Part shown: piece by piece, positions 12,655 to 15,979 of the stretch
Layout of the letters: each line of letters opens with the position of its first letter
Numbering within the stretch: the first letter of the stretch is position 1
Source of the DNA: JBOGED01 sp050743625
GTDB taxonomy: Bacteria; Actinomycetota; Nitriliruptoria; Euzebyales; Egibacteraceae
Assembly (NCBI GenBank): GCA_050743625.1
Contig: JBOGED010000261.1
Span: 1 to 15,979 of the forward strand
Length of the DNA stretch: 15,979 nucleotides
Direction: 5' to 3'
Translations under genes and position numbers: made by a program
The notes under the pieces: generated by a model
Database searches by the model: none
The model's input: the letters and a program-made list of their open reading frames with translations, nothing else
What the model was told of the DNA's origin: nothing

Positions 12655-14019
12655 ATGCCGGAATCACCGACCTTGCTGTGGGCGCTCGTGACGCAGCGGC
12701 ACTGGCGTACCCACGCGACCTTCGCGTTGCAGTTCCGATACGCCGCGGGAGAGCTTGCCGATCGTGAGCGGGACGAGCGGCTGAGATCCCTGTCGGTGTC
12801 CCCACGCCAGTTCGAGCGCTGGCTCAATGGAAGCCTCAAGACCCAGCCCTATCCCGACCAGTGCCGTGTGCTCGAGCACCTGTTCGGCCGTCCGGTCGCC
12901 GAGCTGCTGGCCCCTGCCACCGAACCGGAGGAGCCTCGAGGGCAGACGGAGAGGATCGAGCGCGGCGCGGCTATGGTCGGTCGCAACCACCACGACGTGC
13001 ACGGCGTGAAAGGACAGGTGGAGATGGCTGCTCGCCGCGCCCTGCGGTTCGCGCTCGCCGCGGAGAGCACGAACACTGGCCAAGAGACCGTCGACCAGCT
13101 CACGGACGAGGTCCGCCGGCTTGCGGCGGCCTACCCGAGGGAGCCGTTGCCTGCGCTGTTCGGTGATCTCGTCGAGCTGCAGGACGTCGTATTCCGGCTG
13201 CTGGAGGGACGGCAGCGGCCGAACCTGACCCGTGACCTGTACCTGCTCGCGGGCATCGCGTCCGGGATGCTCGCCAAGGCCAGCCACGACCTCGGGAATC
13301 CCCACGCCGCGATGACGCAGGCCCGCGCGGCCTACGTCTGCGCGGACAACGCGGGCCATCACGCGCTGCGCGTATGGGTGCGGGGACTTCAGGCGTTAGC
13401 CGCGTACTGGGCTGGTTGGCCGCACGAGGCGATCCGCTACGCCCAGCTCGGCGCCGAGTTCGCGGACGTCGTCTCAGGCACGGCGGCCGCGTGGCTGCCG
13501 GCGCTCGAGGCGCGAGCACGCGCGGCGCTGGGGGACGGTCCGGGCGCGCGGGACGCGATCACGCGTGCGGACGCGGCTCGGGACCGGGTCGTCCTCGACG
13601 ACCTGGACCAGCTCGGGGGCTTGCTGTCGTTCCCGGGTGCGAAGCAGCTGTACTACGCGGCCGAGGCCATGGTGTTGGTCCCTGAACAGAGCGAGCGCGC
13701 CGAGCGCATGGCCAGTGACGCCGTCGCCGCGCTCGAGCACGCGGACCCGTCCGAATGGGCGTTCGGCGATGAGGCGGGCGCGCGGTCGGGCCTCGCGCTG
13801 TCTCGCGCACGGCGTGGAGAGCTGGAGGGAGCAGACGACGCGCTCCAACCAGTGCTAGGCCTGCCGCCGGAGCAGCGCATCCACGGGATCGTGACAAGCG
13901 CGCTCCGGGTACACGAGTCCTTGAGGGACCCGAGGTTCGCCGGTTCGCCGGATGCTCGGGAGCTCCAAGAAAAGATCGAGGCGTTCTGCCAGATCCCTCT
14001 CTCGACCCTGCCCCGCTGA
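12655..14019 (+). CDS. HTH regulator with TPR-like C-terminal domain
   Basis: This 454-residue protein has an N-terminal DNA-binding-like segment at about residues 1-85 (LVTQRHWRTHATFALQFRYAA, LSVSPRQFERWLNGSLKTQP, CRVLEHLFGRPVAELL). This matches the XRE-like head of large regulators common in Streptomyces and relatives. The rest is a long alpha-helical repeat region of TPR type, for example YLLAGIASGMLAKASHDLG, AMTQARAAYVCADNAG and AIRYAQLGAEFADVV. Such proteins are thought to sense peptides or partners through the repeats and to control secondary metabolism or development. The specific target is unknown. GGGGAGG at 12642-12648 gives a six-base spacing to ATG 12655, favouring it over the GTG at 12652. 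A GNAT gene follows after nine bases, so they are probably co-transcribed. Confidence 0.8.
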   Translation: MPESPTLLWALVTQRHWRTHATFALQFRYAAGELADRERDERLRSLSVSPRQFERWLNGSLKTQPYPDQCRVLEHLFGRPVAELLAPATEPEEPRGQTERIERGAAMVGRNHHDVHGVKGQVEMAARRALRFALAAESTNTGQETVDQLTDEVRRLAAAYPREPLPALFGDLVELQDVVFRLLEGRQRPNLTRDLYLLAGIASGMLAKASHDLGNPHAAMTQARAAYVCADNAGHHALRVWVRGLQALAAYWAGWPHEAIRYAQLGAEFADVVSGTAAAWLPALEARARAALGDGPGARDAITRADAARDRVVLDDLDQLGGLLSFPGAKQLYYAAEAMVLVPEQSERAERMASDAVAALEHADPSEWAFGDEAGARSGLALSRARRGELEGADDALQPVLGLPPEQRIHGIVTSALRVHESLRDPRFAGSPDARELQEKIEAFCQIPLSTLPR

Positions 14020-14028
14020 GCCAAGACC

Positions 14029-14583
14029 ATGTACCCCGTCCTTCTGGAAGCTCAACGGATCCGCCTCCGCGAGTTCGAGGACCGCGACCTCGAGGGCATC
14101 TTGCGGGTCTACGGCGACCCGGTGGCAACCCGGCAGCTGAGCTTCGAGCCCCGCACTCGCGACCAGGTCGCGACGTTTCTCGCCAACTCGGCTCGCCGGG
14201 CGCGAGAAGAGCCTCGGGTGGAGTATGCGCTGGCGGTCGCGTTCGTCGACACCGACGAGGTGATCGGTTCCTCCCGCCTCGCCGTGGGCGAGCACCGTAG
14301 CGGACAGCTCGGCCTCGCACTGCGCGCGGACCGGTGGGGTGAGGGATTGGGTCTCGAGGCTGGCAGGCTGTTGTTGGACCTCGGCTTTCTTCAGCTGGGC
14401 CTGCACCGCTTATGGGGTGCCCGTGGCCCCGACAACGTCCAGTCGGAGCGGCTCGTGCACAAGCTCGGGATGGTCGAGGAGGGCCGTATCCGTGACCACG
14501 TGTTCGTGCGTGGCGCGTGGCGCGACTCGATCGTCCACTCGATCCTCGAGCACGAGTGCTCGGGTGTAGCGGCGCCGCGGTAG
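14029..14583 (+). CDS. GNAT acetyltransferase, RimJ/RimL-like
   Basis: This 184-residue GNAT protein has the order of its family: RIRLREFEDRDLEGILRVYGDP at the start (cited in part as IRLREFEDRDLEGIL), VIGSSRLAV and GQLGLALRADRWGEGLGLEA as the acetyl-CoA strand and pyrophosphate loop, then GLHRLWGARGPDNVQSERLV and LGMVEEGRIRD as the closing substrate region. It transfers acetyl from acetyl-CoA to an amine, either a protein N-terminus or a small molecule. The target is not predictable. The ATG at 14029 has no clear Shine-Dalgarno, and expression probably relies on read-through from the regulator gene nine bases upstream. It ends seven bases before the convergent TetR gene. Confidence 0.87.
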   Translation: MYPVLLEAQRIRLREFEDRDLEGILRVYGDPVATRQLSFEPRTRDQVATFLANSARRAREEPRVEYALAVAFVDTDEVIGSSRLAVGEHRSGQLGLALRADRWGEGLGLEAGRLLLDLGFLQLGLHRLWGARGPDNVQSERLVHKLGMVEEGRIRDHVFVRGAWRDSIVHSILEHECSGVAAPR

Positions 14584-14590
14584 CCCGAGC

Positions 14591-15226
14591 TTACTCAGCT
14601 GTCCCAGTGGCGTCTGTGGCTTCGGTTCCTGGGAGTGCGCCGCCCACCGCCCGCCAGACCAACGCGGCGGTGCGGGCCGGCCAGTCCGCTGGAGGGGGTG
14701 AACCCGCCAGCGCACGCGCGTACCAGGAGCCGGTACAGAGCGTGACCGCGACCTCTAGGTCGGCGTTCGGATCGATCAAGCCGAGCCGCTGCGCCCGCTG
14801 GAGGATGGCTCGGATGCGGCGACGACGGGGGGCGATGACGTGGGCGCGGTAGCGCGCGAGTAGGTCCGGAGCGGTACTGTCCTGCAGCATAGTGCCCACG
14901 AGCGAGAGCCTCCCCGGTCGGGACACGCCACGCTGGAAGTCGGCCAGCTCCGCCGCGAGATCCGCCAAGGGGTCCTCGGAGGCTATGGCCGGCCCGGCGT
15001 CTGCCACCGTCTGAACGGCAGCCGCGGCCAAGCTGGCCTTGGTCGGCCAGCGGCGGTAGAGCGCCTGACGGGTCGTCCCTGCCTCTTGGGCGATGGCGGC
15101 CAGCGACATCGCCTCGTACCCAGAAGTGGACAGGTGCCTGTTCGCCACCGCCAGGACCCGGGCGTCGATGTCCGGGTCTCTCGCCCTGCCGCGCCGTCCG
15201 TCACCGATTGAAATGTCTGCTGGCAT
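14591..15226 (-). CDS. TetR-family transcriptional regulator
   Basis: This protein of about 211 residues has the TetR N-terminal helix-turn-helix (RVLAVANRHLSTSGYEAMSL, then AAIAQEAGTTRQALYRRWPTK, read as the recognition part TTRQALYRRWPTKASL) and a helical C-terminal half with LVGTMLQDSTAPDLLARYRA. An Arg-rich N-terminal arm (GRRGRARDPDID) precedes it. ATG at 15226 is favoured. The TTG at 15232 is in frame, and neither has a Shine-Dalgarno, so the transcript may be close to leaderless. It is divergent from the ABM monooxygenase gene, and a 15-bp perfect palindrome lies just upstream of its start, so it likely represses both. The ligand is unknown, probably a small aromatic or quinone-like substrate if the partner is a guide. 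Confidence 0.9.
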   Translation of the reverse strand: MPADISIGDGRRGRARDPDIDARVLAVANRHLSTSGYEAMSLAAIAQEAGTTRQALYRRWPTKASLAAAAVQTVADAGPAIASEDPLADLAAELADFQRGVSRPGRLSLVGTMLQDSTAPDLLARYRAHVIAPRRRRIRAILQRAQRLGLIDPNADLEVAVTLCTGSWYARALAGSPPPADWPARTAALVWRAVGGALPGTEATDATGTAE

Positions 15227-15233
15227 CAGCAAT

Positions 15234-15248
15234 ACAATACAGTATTGT
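15234..15248. promoter_or_regulatory. TetR operator, 15-bp palindrome
   Basis: ACAATAC-A-GTATTGT has perfect 7-bp arms around one central base. It lies 8 bp upstream of the TetR start and 35 bp upstream of the ABM start. TATTGT within it (15243-15248) can be a -10 for the ABM gene, with CTGGCA at 15220-15225 as a -35 at 17-bp spacing (each 4 of 6). Binding here would block that promoter. Confidence 0.8.
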
Positions 15249-15282
15249 GTCGATAGGTCGACGAAGAGTCCGAGGAGCAGAC

Positions 15283-15615
15283 ATGGTCGTCGAGTACATC
15301 CGATACCTCATCCCCGCCGCGAGGGCGGCCGAGTTCGAAGAGGCGTACCGGCGGGCGGGCCAGGTGCTCGACGTCGATCCGCATTGCCTACGCTACGAGG
15401 TGGCCAAGGGGGTGGAGGAGCCCGAGCACTTCGTGGTGCGCATCGAGTGGGACTCGGTCGAAGGCCACGAGCGAGGCTTCCGGTCGGGTCCTGGGTTCGG
15501 GGAGTTCCTCTCGTTCGTTCAACCGTTCTTCTCCGCGATCGAGGAGATGAAGCACTACGAGGTGCGACTCCACGACTCGTTGGTTGAGCCGGTCGACTCG
15601 GATCAATCGCCATGA
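15283..15615 (+). CDS. antibiotic biosynthesis monooxygenase (ABM) domain protein
   Basis: This 110-residue ferredoxin-like-fold protein has VVEYIRYLIPAARAAEFEEAY, LDVDPHCLRYEVAKGVEEPEHFVVRIEWDSVEGHERGF (read in parts: PHCLRYEVAKGVEEPEHF, IEWDSVEGHERGF) and a closing FSAIEEMKHYEV. This is the pattern of small cofactor-free quinol or polyketide monooxygenases of the YgiN/ABM family. Homologues oxidise or degrade small aromatics, but some are only dimeric chaperone-like proteins. GAGGAG at 15272-15277 lies five bases before ATG 15283, which decides the start over the upstream in-frame ATG at 15208. The stop overlaps the start of the next, broken gene by ATGA. Regulation by the divergent TetR protein is likely. 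Confidence 0.88.
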   Translation: MVVEYIRYLIPAARAAEFEEAYRRAGQVLDVDPHCLRYEVAKGVEEPEHFVVRIEWDSVEGHERGFRSGPGFGEFLSFVQPFFSAIEEMKHYEVRLHDSLVEPVDSDQSP

Positions 15616-15939
15616 GCGCGAGCCGGGTCGAGGGCCTCAGCGAGGGCGCGCTCGCGTTCGCGGCCACGGTCCTCGAGGTCGCCTCGTCCAGCCTGTGGCT
15701 GGCGACGAGAGACCCACGAAGGACGCTCCCACGGCTATCCTCGGCGACGAGCTGACGCGGGCCGCGACCGAGCTCCAGGTTCAGTACCCCGAGGTGCCGG
15801 AGCTCGCCGAGGCCGCCGCGGCGCTGCAGGACCTCGCCGTCGCACTGGCTGACGAATCCTCGGCGAGGAGGCCCGCGGCAACGTCGACTATCACGGCAAG
15901 CGCGAGCCGATGATCGAGGTCTCCAAGGACGGGCCTTAG
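15612..15939 (+). pseudogene. unidentified small gene broken by two frameshifts
   Basis: The ATG at 15612 overlaps the ABM stop (ATGA) and opens MSASRVEGLSEGALAFAATV, VASSSLWLATR. Coding character then moves to another frame near 15700 (PTAILGDELTRAATELQ, YPEVPELAEAAAALQDLA) and, after DES at about 15856, to a third frame (LGEEARGNVDYHGKREPMIE, ending VSKDGP, stop at 15937-15939). Each change equals the loss of one base. Joined, it would be a protein of about 109 residues, which I do not recognise. Tight coupling to the ABM gene suggests a joint role before it decayed. Sequencing error in both places is a possible alternative. Confidence 0.55.
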
Positions 15940-15979
15940 GGTCTGGGCAGGAATAACGTTGTGGTTTGTCCTGGTTCGG

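Noticed and set aside
14020..14028. Terminator or promoter between regulator and GNAT gene
   Set aside because: The gap is nine bases with no hairpin or promoter-like hexamers, so co-transcription is assumed.

Overview
The window is high-GC DNA with frequent GTG starts, GGAGG-type ribosome binding sites and 4-nt start/stop overlaps. The gene families (TPR-containing HTH regulators, TetR/ABM pairs, PPOX flavoproteins, IS21-type ends) point to an actinomycete (Actinomycetota). The genus cannot be named from the sequence alone.

Layout. Bases 1-126 look like the terminal multi-repeat end of an IS21-family element whose body lies off the left edge. Bases 127-494 hold no convincing gene but contain a perfect 16-bp tandem duplication. 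At 495-2478 a frameshifted DUF885-like zinc-peptidase gene is divergent from a TetR regulator, with a perfect palindromic operator between them. A long hairpin separates the TetR gene from the next, convergent block.

Bases 2637-10343 form a glycan or sugar-nucleotide block: an atypical adenosine-deaminase-family enzyme overlapping a GT4-type glycosyltransferase (minus strand), a membrane-anchored parallel beta-helix protein (plus), a DUF4910 aminopeptidase-like protein and an RmlC-type epimerase (minus), then a glucose-1-phosphate cytidylyltransferase-like protein overlapping a NodB-type polysaccharide deacetylase (plus). Together they suggest making, transferring and trimming an unusual deoxysugar on a surface or secreted glycan. 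The sugar 4,6-dehydratase, polymerase and exporter are not in the window.

Bases 10376-11477 hold a PPOX flavin-binding protein and, 34 nt downstream, an AhpD/carboxymuconolactone-decarboxylase-family gene with one in-frame TGA exactly where the second redox Cys of the C-x-x-C motif belongs. A 17-nt hairpin with a GUG loop begins 11 nt after this TGA, which is the geometry of a bacterial SECIS element. This is the best candidate for something new in the window: a CxxU selenoprotein. A simple nonsense mutation or base-call error is the main alternative.

Bases 11532-12181 hold a VapBC toxin-antitoxin pair with repeat operators. The rest contains a small membrane protein, a TPR-containing regulator followed by a GNAT acetyltransferase, a TetR/ABM-monooxygenase divergent pair with a 15-bp palindromic operator, and a gene broken by two frameshifts at the right end. 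No tRNA, rRNA or CRISPR array was recognised.
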